DNA of 46,386 bases from Holophagales bacterium UBA2201 (GCA_002327305.1 DCUZ01000113.1:5692-52077); one strand, 5' to 3'; positions 1-9,455 are shown, counted from the first letter of the stretch. Program-made: numbers and translations. The notes: generated by a model from the sequence alone, not told the origin.

Positions 1-794
1 TCACCTTCGTGGACGACTCCTTCATCGCCCTCCCCCTGGCGACGCTGGAGGAGTTCGCGGCCAAGTGGAAAAGCGGGGCGGGCCTCCCCTTCTTCGTCGC
101 CGGCGTCATCCCCACGGCGGTGACGGAGGAGAAGCTGGCCCTCCTCATCGACGCCGGAATGAACCGCCTCCGCATGGGCATCCAGAGCGGGAGCGACCGG
201 ATCCTCCGATTCTACAAACGCCCTTATACCGTGGCCCGGCTGGAGGAGACCCTCCGGACCATCGCGCGGTTCTCGAAGCGGATGATGCCCCCCGCCTACG
301 ACCTCATCCTGGACAATCCCGTCGAGACGCGGGAGGATGTGGCCGCCACCCTCGACCTCCTCCACCGGATGCCCCGCCCCTACCACCTCTTCGTCTACGG
401 CCTCCGCGTCATCCCCGGAACCCGGCTGGAGGCCGACCTGGCCCGCCTGGGGATCGAGCACAAGGGGATCGCGGAGGGGTACGGCACCCCCGAGCCCACG
501 CTGGCCAACCTGCTCGCCTACGCCCTGGTGGTGGTCCGCCTCCCCCGGCGCCTTTACGCGGCCCTGCGCAAGCGGGTCCGTCCGAGCGCCGGAGGGGCCT
601 CCCGGTGGCCCCTCCTGATGGCCCTGGTCCGGACGGCCTACCTGGCCAAGCGCTCCCTGTCCTATCTGAAATACATGGACTTTTCGGTCGCCGGCGGCCG
701 CTTTGGGTGGGTGCTGTGGAGGATCGGGTTTATCCGGTGGTGGCAGGGCCGGATGCGGCGCCGGCATCCTCCGCCCCCTCGGCCATCGGATTGA
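1..794 (+). CDS. B12-binding-type radical SAM protein, C-terminal part (5' truncated by window edge)
   Basis: The reading frame is already open at the window start and ends at a stop at 794. The visible ~264 residues carry the second half of a radical SAM core: a conserved FVDDSF strand, a region resembling the RMGIQSGSDRIL segment of cobalamin-binding radical SAM enzymes, and the DLILDNPVETREDV stretch that follows it. The CxxxCxxC cluster and any B12 domain would lie upstream of the window. The C-terminal 90 residues are basic and poor in recognisable motifs. The substrate cannot be inferred. The last 65 nt overlap the 3' end of the convergent plsC gene. Confidence 0.75.
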   Translation, partial: TFVDDSFIALPLATLEEFAAKWKSGAGLPFFVAGVIPTAVTEEKLALLIDAGMNRLRMGIQSGSDRILRFYKRPYTVARLEETLRTIARFSKRMMPPAYDLILDNPVETREDVAATLDLLHRMPRPYHLFVYGLRVIPGTRLEADLARLGIEHKGIAEGYGTPEPTLANLLAYALVVVRLPRRLYAALRKRVRPSAGGASRWPLLMALVRTAYLAKRSLSYLKYMDFSVAGGRFGWVLWRIGFIRWWQGRMRRRHPPPPRPSD

Positions 795-1485
795 GCGGCG
801 CCTCCAGGCCGGAGGCGACGATGGCGCGCACGCGGTCCCGGTAGGCGTCGCGGTCCGCATAGGCGTACCCGTCGGGACGGACGGGCGGATGGATGACGCA
901 GGCCATGGGGACGCCCGCGCGGGGGGAGAGGGTCTTGCGGGGCATCACCCGGTCGGTCCCGGCGAGGGTGACGGGAAGGATGGGGACGCCGTGCTGGATG
1001 GAGAGGACGAAGGGCCCCTTCTTGAAGGGGAGCATCCTCCCGTCGCGCGAGCGGGTCCCCTCTGCGGCCATGTAGAGGTCGGCGCCGTGGGAAAACAGCC
1101 ACTCCACCCCCTCCATTTCCCGCATCGCCTTGTGGTGCTCGTGCCGGTGGACGGTGACGAACCGCCCCCACCGCAGGACCCAGCCGATGAGGGGGACCCT
1201 CTTCAACTCCGCCTTGGCCACCATCCGGAAGGTGCGCGGGAGGACGGCGAAGAGGAAGGGGATGTCCACGGAACTGAGGTGGTTGGAGACGATGATGCAG
1301 GGGGGGAGCCCCTCCAGGTGCTCCAGCCCCCTCGCCGTCCAGGGGATCCCCGCGGCCTTGAGGATGCGGGCAGCCCACCGGCGCATGATCCGCCCCTGCT
1401 CGTGGATATCGCGCGCGAGGAACACCTGCGCGGCGCAGAGGGACAGGTAGACCAGGCCGATGCCGAAGGTGAGGAGCCGTCTCAT
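730..1485 (-). CDS. plsC: 1-acyl-sn-glycerol-3-phosphate acyltransferase (PlsC family)
   Basis: A 251-residue membrane acyltransferase, usual size for PlsC, which transfers a second acyl group to lysophosphatidic acid in phospholipid synthesis. An N-terminal hydrophobic segment (about residues 4-22) precedes the H-x4-D catalytic motif (NHLSSVD, about residues 68-74), the FVTVHRHE block, the EGTRSRDG substrate-binding motif and the VPILPVTLAG block, in family order. The first Met has no clear Shine-Dalgarno sequence. It follows maf on the same strand after 132 nt filled with 7-bp repeats. The 3' end overlaps the convergent radical SAM gene by 65 nt. Family assignment is firm; acyl preference is unknown. 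Confidence 0.88.
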   Translation of the reverse strand: MRRLLTFGIGLVYLSLCAAQVFLARDIHEQGRIMRRWAARILKAAGIPWTARGLEHLEGLPPCIIVSNHLSSVDIPFLFAVLPRTFRMVAKAELKRVPLIGWVLRWGRFVTVHRHEHHKAMREMEGVEWLFSHGADLYMAAEGTRSRDGRMLPFKKGPFVLSIQHGVPILPVTLAGTDRVMPRKTLSPRAGVPMACVIHPPVRPDGYAYADRDAYRDRVRAIVASGLEAPLNPMAEGAEDAGAASGPATTG

Positions 1486-1503
1486 ACGGGGGGGAGGGAT
1501 CCC

Positions 1504-1538
1504 GTAGCCCGTAGCCCGTAGCCCGTAGGTCGCAGGCC
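1504..1538. repeat. Heptad array, unit GTAGNNC
   Basis: Five contiguous 7-bp units, three identical (GTAGCCC) and two degenerate (GTAGGTC, GCAGGCC), between plsC and maf. The same GTAGNNC heptad, in either orientation, recurs near 38.6, 40.5-41.4 and 45.9 kb. Confidence 0.85.
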
Positions 1539-1550
1539 GGGGAGGAGGGC

Positions 1551-1613
1551 ACTTTGAACCTTGGTCTTTGAGCTTTGAATGGGTTTTTGACTCGCGACTC
1601 GAAACTCGAAAAC
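1551..1613. repeat. Degenerate heptad array changing unit midway
   Basis: Nine 7-bp units in uninterrupted register. The first four follow a CTTTGA pattern and the last four a CGNNACT-like pattern. It ends 4 nt before the maf stop codon and fills the rest of the plsC-maf gap. Confidence 0.6.
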
Positions 1614-1617
1614 CGGC

Positions 1618-2190
1618 TCATATGCGCGGAAGAAATAAGCCCAAGCGGTTGAAGAACATCCGCAGGAGCGGCAGGGGCAGGCCGATGACATTGGAGCAGG
1701 AACCCTCCACCCGCTCCACGAAGAGCCCCCCGATCCCCTGCAGGGCGTAGGCCCCCGCCTTGTCCATCGGCTCGCCTGTGGCGACATACCACCGGATCTC
1801 GGCCGGGGCAAGGACCGACATCTTCACCCGGCTCGCCTCCACGCCCGACTCCACGGCCCCGCCGTGGGTCACCGCCAGGCCGGTAAAGACGGTGTGCCAC
1901 CGCCCCTGGATGGTTGCCAGCATCCGCTCCGCCTCGGCCCCGTTCCGGGGCTTCCCCAGCACCCCGCCGTCGATCACCACGATGGTGTCGGCCGCCAGGG
2001 CCGCCGCACCGGGGGGATAGGGCCCCGAGGCCCCCAGCTTGTCCAGGGCCGCCCTCAGGGCGAAGGCCTCCGGCTCCTCTCCCGGGAGGCGCTCCTCCAC
2101 GATGTGGGAGGGGCACACCTCCACCTCCAGGCCGAGCCGCTCCAGGATCTCCCTCCTCCGCGGGGAGGCCGAGGCGAGGAGGATCCGCAT
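1618..2190 (-). CDS. maf: Maf-family nucleoside triphosphate pyrophosphatase
   Basis: A 190-residue Maf protein, which hydrolyses non-canonical or pyrimidine nucleoside triphosphates. The N-terminal LASASPRRREIL motif, the AADTIV motif with the catalytic Asp (about residue 70), KPRNGAEAERML, the HTVFTGLAV strand and the DKAGAYALQG motif are all present in order. The ATG at 2190 was chosen because the protein then begins MRILLASASPRR, and because it shares one base with the TGA of the upstream gene, a typical translational-coupling junction. A longer in-frame start at 2283 would extend into the neighbour and lacks family similarity. Confidence 0.93.
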   Translation of the reverse strand: MRILLASASPRRREILERLGLEVEVCPSHIVEERLPGEEPEAFALRAALDKLGASGPYPPGAAALAADTIVVIDGGVLGKPRNGAEAERMLATIQGRWHTVFTGLAVTHGGAVESGVEASRVKMSVLAPAEIRWYVATGEPMDKAGAYALQGIGGLFVERVEGSCSNVIGLPLPLLRMFFNRLGLFLPRI

Positions 2191-2672
2191 CACCGGCGGA
2201 AGACGATCATGGTCCCCGCCTGCCAGGCGAAGAGGGAGTAGTTGTAGACCGGGCTGAAGAGGTCCAGGCGGCCCGAGACGCAATGCTCGTACCGACCGTC
2301 CGACCCGGGGAAATCGGAGTCCTTGAAGAGGGCGCGGTGCTGGACCATGAACTCCGCGTGGTCCACCGCCTCGCAGGTGAAGGCGTGGCCGAAGGTTTGG
2401 GCGTAGAACGCCTTCACCTGCTCCAGGCCCTCTTCGGTGTACCAGGCGTCCACCTGCTGGGTCCGCTCGTCGGAGCCGACCATGAAGGCGATCACATACC
2501 GCGCCATGCGGGCGTACCCCTGGTCGGGTCCGGCCCCCGGAGGGACGGGGAACGCCGACCGCTTGGCCAGGGGGTCGGAGAAGGCCGCGGCCTCCCCCTG
2601 GGCCTGGAGGGCCGGGGCGGCCAGGCTAATCAACAGCCACGGGAGGATTGAAAAAATTCTGAAAGTAGTCAA
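2190..2672 (-). CDS. Secreted protein of unknown function
   Basis: 160 residues. Residues 1-24 look like a Sec signal peptide (basic start, hydrophobic core, AxA-type end before QGEAAA). The mature part has a possible disulfide pair (TCEAV and HCVSG) and many aromatic residues; no family was recognised. The start codon lies 47 nt inside the upstream 109-residue gene, so a later start is possible, but the signal peptide favours this one. It is translationally coupled to maf and sits in a run with mce and meaB. Function unknown. Confidence 0.6.
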   Translation of the reverse strand: MTTFRIFSILPWLLISLAAPALQAQGEAAAFSDPLAKRSAFPVPPGAGPDQGYARMARYVIAFMVGSDERTQQVDAWYTEEGLEQVKAFYAQTFGHAFTCEAVDHAEFMVQHRALFKDSDFPGSDGRYEHCVSGRLDLFSPVYNYSLFAWQAGTMIVFRR

Positions 2673-2955
2673 CGGCTTCCATCCCTGCGAGGGTTTTGAA
2701 CCGGCGGGTGAACGAGGGGAGGACCCCCATGTCCTCGTCCTGGAACATTTTTTCGATCCGGTGCATGGGGAAGAAGACGGCCACCACGTCCATGGTCATC
2801 TCCTCCCGCCGGCCCACCTGCCGCGCCCAGTCCTCGAAGGAGTTGAGGTTGATCCCCCGCAGGGTCACCCCCGTGGCGCCCAGTTCGATGAGCCGCCCCC
2901 AGAACTGTTCCTTGGGATCGGCCAGGTGGAGGAGGACGAAGGACCCCGGCCTCAT
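2626..2955 (-). CDS. Small conserved-looking protein of unknown function in the mce-maf run
   Basis: 109 residues, no signal peptide. It begins MRPGSFVLLHLADPKEQFWG and contains the segment TGVTLRGINLNSFEDW, which looks like a small all-beta, PRC- or SH3-like fold followed by a helix. The ATG overlaps the mce stop by 4 nt (ATGA), so it is co-translated with the epimerase. No family is recognised with confidence. The coupling to mce and meaB suggests constitutive co-expression, but not necessarily a role in propionate metabolism. Confidence 0.65.
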   Translation of the reverse strand: MRPGSFVLLHLADPKEQFWGRLIELGATGVTLRGINLNSFEDWARQVGRREEMTMDVVAVFFPMHRIEKMFQDEDMGVLPSFTRRFKTLAGMEAVDYFQNFFNPPVAVD

Positions 2956-3335
2956 TCACACAGCTCGACAAGCACCCCGCCTCCGTCCCTGGGGTGGATG
3001 AAATTGATCTTTTTTCCGCCCGCCCCCGGCTGGGGCTCGTCGTAGATGAAGCCGTAGCCCTGGGCCCGGAGCCGCTGCATGGCTTCGGCCAGCGAGGGGA
3101 CCTTGAAGGCCAGGTGGTGGAGCCCCTCCCCACGCTTGGCGATGGCCTTGGCCACGGCGGAGTCGTCGCTGGTGGGCTCCAGCAGTTCGACATGCACGCC
3201 GTGGAGCTCCAGGAAGGTGGCCACGACCTTCTGGGAGGGGACCTCCTCCACCTTGTGGACCTCGAATCCGATCAGTTCGTAGAGTTTGCGCATGGCCGTG
3301 GCGTCGCGGGTGGCGATGGCGATATGGTCTAACAC
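2952..3335 (-). CDS. mce: Methylmalonyl-CoA epimerase
   Basis: 127 residues, VOC (glyoxalase-fold) superfamily. It interconverts the 2S and 2R forms of methylmalonyl-CoA between propionyl-CoA carboxylase and methylmalonyl-CoA mutase. Family features are the N-terminal LDHIAIA strand with the first metal His, HVELLEP, the GEGLHHLAFKV motif with the second metal His, and the C-terminal NFIHPRDGGGVLVEL with the final Glu ligand. The start overlaps the end of meaB by 7 nt. The two genes belong to the same pathway, which supports both calls; the mutase itself is not in the window. Confidence 0.93.
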   Translation of the reverse strand: MLDHIAIATRDATAMRKLYELIGFEVHKVEEVPSQKVVATFLELHGVHVELLEPTSDDSAVAKAIAKRGEGLHHLAFKVPSLAEAMQRLRAQGYGFIYDEPQPGAGGKKINFIHPRDGGGVLVELCE

Positions 3336-4297
3336 AGGACCTCCTTGAGGATGGTTTCGCAGGCGGTGTAGGGGTCTTCCCGCCGCGCCGCCACGGCCTG
3401 CACGCGCTGGAGCCAGAATTCCCGGGACTCCAGCCCGGCGAGGAACCGCCCGGCGAGGAGGCGGGAGAGACGGGACGCGGCCTGCCGTTCGGCCTTGCGT
3501 CCGGCCGTTTCCGGGTCGGCCAGGCGCCCCAGCACTTCATCCAGGCGGGCCGCGAGGTCGCCGATGCCCCGGGCGGCCGTGGCCACCGTCCGCACCACCG
3601 GACGGGGGGCCGTTCGGTCGCCGCCGAGGCGGGCGAGGGCCTCCAGGTCGGCCACCGTCCGGTCGGCCCCCTCGCGGTCGGCCTTGTTGACCACGAAGAG
3701 GTCGGCGATCTCCATCACCCCGGCCTTGAGCGCCTGGATGTCGTCGCCCATGCCGGGGACCAGGACCAGCGCCACGGCGCGCACCGCCCCCGCCACGTCC
3801 ACCTCGTCCTGGCCCACCCCGACCGTCTCCACGAGGACCCAGTCGAACCCCGCCGCGTCGAGGATGTCCACGGCGTCGAGGGTCATGGCGGAGAGGCCGC
3901 CCATGGCGCCGCGGGTGGCCATGGAGCGGATGTAGGCGCGGGGGTGGAGGAAGAGCGACTGCATCCGGATGCGGTCGCCCAGAAGCGCCCCTCCGGTGAA
4001 GGGGCTGGAGGGATCCACCGCCACCACGCCGACGCGGGCCCCCCCCTCGAGCAAATGGAGGGCCAGCCCCTCGATGAGGGAACTCTTCCCGGCCCCCGGC
4101 GGGCCGGTCAGGCCCACCACGGAGGCCCGGCCGCCATGGGGGTAGAGGGCCTTGAGCAGGGCCACGCCCTCCGGGGCGCCCCCCTCCACCAGAGAGATGG
4201 CCCGGCCGATGGCACGGGGCCGGCCGGCTAAGACGCCGTCAACGAGGGTCGGGAGGGTATCGGGGCCCGGTCCGGGCCCCCGGTCGGAGGGGGTCAT
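3329..4297 (-). CDS. meaB: Methylmalonyl-CoA mutase-associated GTPase MeaB
   Basis: 322 residues, a G3E-family P-loop GTPase that protects methylmalonyl-CoA mutase and gates delivery of its cobalamin cofactor. Visible motifs are Walker A GPPGAGKSS (about residue 66), AVDPSSPFTGGALLGDRIRM, the switch segment VETVGVGQDEVDV, and NKADREGAD for guanine recognition. It is the first of five overlapping genes (meaB, mce, two unknown, maf) and lies 59 nt after the MarR-type regulator, so it may be read from the regulator promoter. The Ala/Gly-rich N-terminal 20 residues may indicate a slightly later true start. Confidence 0.93.
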   Translation of the reverse strand: MTPSDRGPGPGPDTLPTLVDGVLAGRPRAIGRAISLVEGGAPEGVALLKALYPHGGRASVVGLTGPPGAGKSSLIEGLALHLLEGGARVGVVAVDPSSPFTGGALLGDRIRMQSLFLHPRAYIRSMATRGAMGGLSAMTLDAVDILDAAGFDWVLVETVGVGQDEVDVAGAVRAVALVLVPGMGDDIQALKAGVMEIADLFVVNKADREGADRTVADLEALARLGGDRTAPRPVVRTVATAARGIGDLAARLDEVLGRLADPETAGRKAERQAASRLSRLLAGRFLAGLESREFWLQRVQAVAARREDPYTACETILKEVLC

Positions 4298-4356
4298 GGT
4301 CAGCGCTTCACGGTATCACAGACCCGCCCGGCGGGCAAGCCGGGGCGGGAACCGTC

Positions 4357-4974
4357 TCAAGCGGTGGGAACGGCCCGCCGCGGCAGGAATTCGGAACAGT
4401 TGAAATTAACATCGGTGATGGTCAGCGGCGTCTGCGTGAGGGCGCAGTAGAAGGCCTCGCCCGGCCCCGGATCGGGACGGGGCTCGAAATTACCGCACGA
4501 GAGGCACAGGCGCATTTCGGTCAGGAGCCCTTCCTTCTGGAGTTGGTGGAGGAACTCCAGAAGGAACCGGAGCGTCGCCTCCTTCCGATCGATGGGGAAA
4601 CCGGCCATCCTCGCCTCCAGCAGGCCGCGCCGCTGTCTGGTCCGGATGGCCAGACGGTGCCCCTTGAGGGAGAGTTTCAACTGTTTAAGCCGCCGGTCCT
4701 CCGGGCGGACGATCTTGACGAGGAACTCCTTCTCCGCCAGGGAACGGACGGCATCGCTGATGGTGGCCTGGGTCACGCCGAATTCCCGGGAGAGGCGGCT
4801 GACGCCTCCGGGGCGCCGGGGGTTGTCGTGGAGGTAGAGGAGGATCTGCACCTGCAGGGGGCTCATCCCCTCCCTCTTCGCCTCCGCCCACAGGGCGGCC
4901 TTGAAGACCCTCGAGACGCGCTCGAGGGATTCCAGCAATTTGAAGTCCAGGGGCTGTTGCATTCTCTGGAACAT
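4357..4974 (-). CDS. MarR-family regulator with a four-cysteine C-terminal tail
   Basis: 205 residues from the ATG at 4974, chosen because a full AGGAGG lies 6 nt upstream (4980-4985); a start at 5049 would add 25 unlikely residues. The winged helix-turn-helix runs from about residue 35 to 110 (SPLQVQILLYL, VSRLSREFGVTQATISDAVRSL, then the wing with RPEDRRLKQLKLS). After it comes an unusual tail with Cys157, Cys160, Cys177 and Cys193 (CxxC-x16-C-x15-C), spaced like a zinc or Fe-S site. It precedes meaB-mce on the same strand. The ligand is unknown; redox or metal sensing is possible but inferred. Confidence 0.82.
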   Translation of the reverse strand: MFQRMQQPLDFKLLESLERVSRVFKAALWAEAKREGMSPLQVQILLYLHDNPRRPGGVSRLSREFGVTQATISDAVRSLAEKEFLVKIVRPEDRRLKQLKLSLKGHRLAIRTRQRRGLLEARMAGFPIDRKEATLRFLLEFLHQLQKEGLLTEMRLCLSCGNFEPRPDPGPGEAFYCALTQTPLTITDVNFNCSEFLPRRAVPTA

Positions 4975-5004
4975 CTCAGGCCTCCTTTCGGCGGCGGTTC
5001 GGGC

Positions 5005-5020
5005 CCGCTTTGAGAAGCGG
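5005..5020 (-). promoter_or_regulatory. Hairpin in the leader of the MarR-type gene
   Basis: Perfect 6-bp stem CCGCTT/AAGCGG with a 4-nt loop, about 20 nt upstream of the Shine-Dalgarno site. It could shape translation initiation, but no regulatory role is shown. Confidence 0.3.
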
Positions 5021-5121
5021 TTCACAACACCGGTGACGCACGAAACCACGGGACAACGCGTGAGAGGGAATGATGCTGTGGAATCCGAAGTTCGATCGGG
5101 ACCGTGCCGCCGGCACCGGCC

Positions 5122-5150
5122 ATTATCCCCGATATGAATGATAAATGCAA
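5122..5150 (-). promoter_or_regulatory. Candidate promoter of the MarR-type gene
   Basis: On the minus strand, TTGCAT (5145-5150), a 17-bp spacer and GATAAT (5122-5127). It predicts a leader of about 140 nt. The segment also contains an imperfect inverted repeat (CATTTATC / GATAATG) spanning the -10 box, a possible autoregulatory operator. The rest of the gap 4975-5261 shows no gene. Confidence 0.4.
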
Positions 5151-5261
5151 ACTTGAAAGGGCGGGGACGCCGGAACGCATGAACGCTCCACCCTCCGCCC
5201 CGTCCGTCCGGTCCCCCGGGTCCGACCCGTCAACCGGTCCCCCTCTCGCGGCTTCCGCCCC

Positions 5262-6563
5262 TCAGAACATCTTTCTCCTGCCCATGTCCTTGAGCATTTT
5301 CTGCATCTGCTGGTACTGGCGCAGGAGCTGGTTGATGGCCTGGACCGAGGTGCCGCTCCCCATGGCCACCCGCTTCTTGCGCGAAGCGTTGAGGATCCCC
5401 GGCCGCTCCCGTTCGGCCTTCGTCATGGACTGGATGATGGCGGCCGTCTGGGTGAAGACCTTCTCGTCGATGTCCATCTGCGCCAGCTTCTTGAACGGCC
5501 CGCCCATGGGAAGGTGCTTGAGGAGGTCGGTGATGGGCCCCATCTTGCGCACCATCTTGATCTGCTTGAGGAGGTCATCCATGGTGAACTCGTTGCGGCG
5601 GAGCTTCTCCGCCATCGCCTCGGCCTCCTCCTCATCCACCGCGTCCTCGGCCCTCTCGATGAGCGAAAGGACGTCCCCCATCCCCAGGATGCGCCCCGCC
5701 ACGCGGGGGGGATCGAAGGGCTCCAGGTCCCCCACCTTCTCCCCCGTCCCCAGGTAGCGCACCGGGATCCCCAGCACCTCCTTGATGGACAGCGCCGCCC
5801 CGCCGCGGCTGTCGCCGTCCATCTTGGTCAGGATGATCCCCGTCAAGGGGACCCCCGCGTGGAACTGCGTGGCCGCCTTCACCGCGTCCTGGCCGATCAT
5901 GGCGTCGGCGATGAACAGGGTCTCGGCCGGCTTGGCGATGGCCGCCATATCCTTCAGTTCCTGCATCAATTCCTCGTCGATATGGAGGCGCCCGGCGCTG
6001 TCCACGATGAGGACGTCGTAGGCCTCCGACCGGGCCAGGGCCAGCGCCTTTTCGACAATGGCGCGCGGGTTCTTTTCCTGGGGCATGTAGTAGTGGGGCA
6101 GGTTGGCCCCCTTGGCCAGGACGACCAATTGTTCCATGGCGGCGGGACGGCGGGTGTCGGCCGGGGCCAGGACCGCCCGCTTCCCCTCCTTGCGCAGGCG
6201 CAGGGCGAGCTTGACGGCCGTGGTGGTTTTGCCCGAGCCCTGGAGGCCGACCATCAGGAAGACGGCGGGATTGCCCTTGAGACTGAGCGGCTTGGGGACG
6301 TCCCCCAGGATGGCCACCAGCTCGTCGCGGACGATCTTGACCAACTGCTGGGCGGGGGTGAGCGACTGCAGCACCTCGGCCCCCCTGGCCTTGGCCGCCA
6401 CCCGCTCCACGAACCCCTTGACCACCTTGTAATTGACGTCGGCCTCCAGAAGGGCGAGGCGGATCTCCTTGAGGCCGCGGTCGAGGTGGGCCTCGGTGAG
6501 GTGCCCCTCGCCGTGGAGGTCTTTGAAGATCTTTTGCAGTTTGGACGCGATGGCTTCGAACAT
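5262..6563 (-). CDS. ffh: Signal recognition particle GTPase Ffh
   Basis: 433 residues. Ffh binds signal sequences and 4.5S RNA and docks with FtsY. The N-domain helix bundle (residues 1-85) is followed by the G domain with GLQGSGKTTTAVKLA, the DTRRPAA motif, DSAGR, TKMDGDSRGGAALS and the closing GTGEKVGDLEPF, then a methionine-rich M domain whose RNA-binding segment includes ILNASRKKRVAMGSGTSVQ. The start MFEAIASK at 6563 fits the family better than the upstream Met at 6581, and the -10 box lies 8 nt before it. No 4.5S RNA gene was recognised nearby. Confidence 0.97.
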   Translation of the reverse strand: MFEAIASKLQKIFKDLHGEGHLTEAHLDRGLKEIRLALLEADVNYKVVKGFVERVAAKARGAEVLQSLTPAQQLVKIVRDELVAILGDVPKPLSLKGNPAVFLMVGLQGSGKTTTAVKLALRLRKEGKRAVLAPADTRRPAAMEQLVVLAKGANLPHYYMPQEKNPRAIVEKALALARSEAYDVLIVDSAGRLHIDEELMQELKDMAAIAKPAETLFIADAMIGQDAVKAATQFHAGVPLTGIILTKMDGDSRGGAALSIKEVLGIPVRYLGTGEKVGDLEPFDPPRVAGRILGMGDVLSLIERAEDAVDEEEAEAMAEKLRRNEFTMDDLLKQIKMVRKMGPITDLLKHLPMGGPFKKLAQMDIDEKVFTQTAAIIQSMTKAERERPGILNASRKKRVAMGSGTSVQAINQLLRQYQQMQKMLKDMGRRKMF

Positions 6564-6571
6564 GGGGGGAA

Positions 6572-6580
6572 ATTGTAGCA
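6572..6580 (-). promoter_or_regulatory. Extended -10 promoter of ffh, predicted leaderless
   Basis: TGC-TACAAT on the minus strand, with the TACAAT (6572-6577) ending 8 nt before the ATG at 6563. No Shine-Dalgarno sequence lies between, and no -35 is obvious, as expected for an extended -10. Confidence 0.6.
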
Positions 6581-6668
6581 CGCCGGATGGCTGAAGGGGG
6601 GAAGGCGTCCTCCCGGCGGGGCGTCATCTCCTCCGCTCAACCGTTCCGCGCCCTTTTTCCGGGCGGGG

Positions 6669-7275
6669 CTATCCGATCCTCCCGCTGACGAACGGGTTGC
6701 CCCTGAGGTAGAACCGCAGGGGCCACAGGGCCGCGGCTCCGGCGTAGGCGACGCCGACGCGGGGGCCGGTTCCGACCGAAGCGTCGGGGACGGGCGCCCC
6801 GCGCAAAAGGCGCAGGGGCGGCCTTCGCAGGTCGTGGCCGTCGAAGGTCCGGTCGATGGCCAGGGCCTGGCACAGCACCCCGGGGCCGGAGGTCAGGTTC
6901 TCCCGCCCCTTTCGGTTTTTCCGCATCACATCCAGCCCCTCCAGCGGTTCGAGGGCCCGGACGAGGACCGCCTCGGGCGCCCCTTCCGGCCGCGTGACGA
7001 CGTTGAGGCAGTGATGGAACCCGTAGATGAAATAGACATAGGCCCGCCCCGGGGGGCCGAACATGGCGGCGTTGCGGGCCGTTTTCCCCTTGAACGAATG
7101 ACACGCCGCATCGGAGGCCCCGAGGTAGGCCTCCACTTCCACGACGCGCCCGGCCAGGCGCGAACCGCCGAGGTCCCGCACCAGCACCGCGCCCAGCAGG
7201 GCCCGCGCGGCGGCGGCCGTGCCCCCCCGCAGGATCCCTTGCTGGAACGACGGCTTCGCGGTACACTTACCGGGC

Positions 7276-7277
<2 letters not shown>
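6669..7277 (-). CDS. mpg: 3-methyladenine DNA glycosylase (AAG/MPG family)
   Basis: 202 residues. It excises alkylated purines in base excision repair. Family blocks: LLGAVLVRDL, VVEVEAYLGASDAACHS with the catalytic Glu, the RNAAMFGPPGRAYVYFIYG block that inserts into the helix, CLNVV, and SGPGVLCQALAID. The ATG at 7277 has AGGAGG nine nt upstream on the minus strand. Its start codon overlaps that of the divergent epimerase gene, so any mpg promoter must lie inside the epimerase coding sequence. Longer in-frame starts back to 7436 add residues without family similarity. Confidence 0.9.
7239..7267 (+). promoter_or_regulatory. Promoter of the epimerase gene, predicted leaderless
   Basis: TTGCTG (7239-7244), a 17-bp spacer and TACACT (7262-7267), which ends 8 nt before the ATG at 7276. 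The whole promoter lies inside the first codons of the antisense mpg gene. Confidence 0.65.
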
Positions 7278-8193
<916 letters not shown>

Positions 8194-9420
8194 CGACCAC
8201 GACGGTGATGTCGTCCTCCTGGGAGCGGTCCCCGCGCCACTTCTTGACCTTCCGGAACAGCATCTCGACGATGGCTTGGGCGGAACCCCGGGCGTGCTGG
8301 CGGACCAGGGCGGTCACCCGGTCGAGGCCGAACTCCTCCCCGGCGGCGTTGGTGGCCTCGATCAGGCCGTCGGTAAACAGGAGCATCAGGTTGCCGGGTT
8401 CCAGACGGACCACGCCGCGGTTGTAGCGCCGGTCCGGAAGGGGCCCCAGGACCGGCCCCCCTTCCGTGAGGTACTCGATGGTCCTGCGCCGGAAGACCAT
8501 GGGGGGGTTGTGGCCGGCGTTGATGTAGATCACCACGCCGCTGGTCTCCAGCTCGCCGTAGAAGAGGGAGACGAACCGGCTGGTGAGTTTCTCGCGGTTG
8601 ATGAGGCGGTTCAGTTTCTGGATGGTCTGGGCGATCTTGTACTCGCGCGTGGAGCCCATGCGGAGCCCCATGTAGACGTCGCGCACCTGGAGGGCCGCCG
8701 GAAGTCCGTGGCCGGTGGCGTCGGCGATGGCCAGCCCCAGGATGGAACCGTCCACCCAGATGTAATCGAAGTAATCCCCCCCGACCACGTCGGCGGGGAG
8801 GGAGGCGCCGTGGATGTCGTACCCCTCGAACCGCGGCTGTTTCTGCGGCAGGATGCTCTCCTGGATGGCCCGGGCCTCGGCCAAAAGCTTGATGATCTGG
8901 TCCTCGCGGACCTTGGAGCTGATGGCGTGCCGCAGGATGTTGAGCCCCTGGTAGATCTCCTCCGTTTTCTTCCCCTTCAGGAACGAGAAGGCCACGATGA
9001 ACTGTCCGTCCCCCACGGCGACGGCGGCGAACCGCTCGACGCCGAGGCGTTTCTCGAGTCCGGGGTCCACCCCGGGGGAGTTCAGTCCCATGACGGCAAC
9101 GCCGTTTTCCAGGGTCTTCTCGATGGGGGGGTACGATGCCGGAATGGTGAACCCCGGGTCCACGCGCCGCCCCTCGCCGAGGGTGTCCACGAGCAGGTAC
9201 TCGGGCCCCTGCCGCTGGTAGATGCGCGCGCCGCGCAGGGAAAACGGCTCGCTCACCTCGCGCAGTATCACCTCGGCGGAGGCGCGCACCACCTGCAGGG
9301 GGACGCCGAACGATGGGAGGGCCGAGAGCTTTTGCTCGACGACCCGGAAGAGCTGGCGGTAGGGCATGTCAGGCGTGGATCAGGCGATCCCGGGGCCTGC
9401 CGAGCCCCTGGAAAGACAAT

Positions 9421-9455
9421 GCAAAATGAAAAATGCAAGTTGCAAAATGAAAAGC
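9421..9455. repeat. Heptad array, unit GCAAAAT-like
   Basis: Five 7-bp units (GCAAAAT twice, the others differing at 1-3 positions), just upstream of the phosphatase start. AT-rich, against a GC-rich background. Confidence 0.75.
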
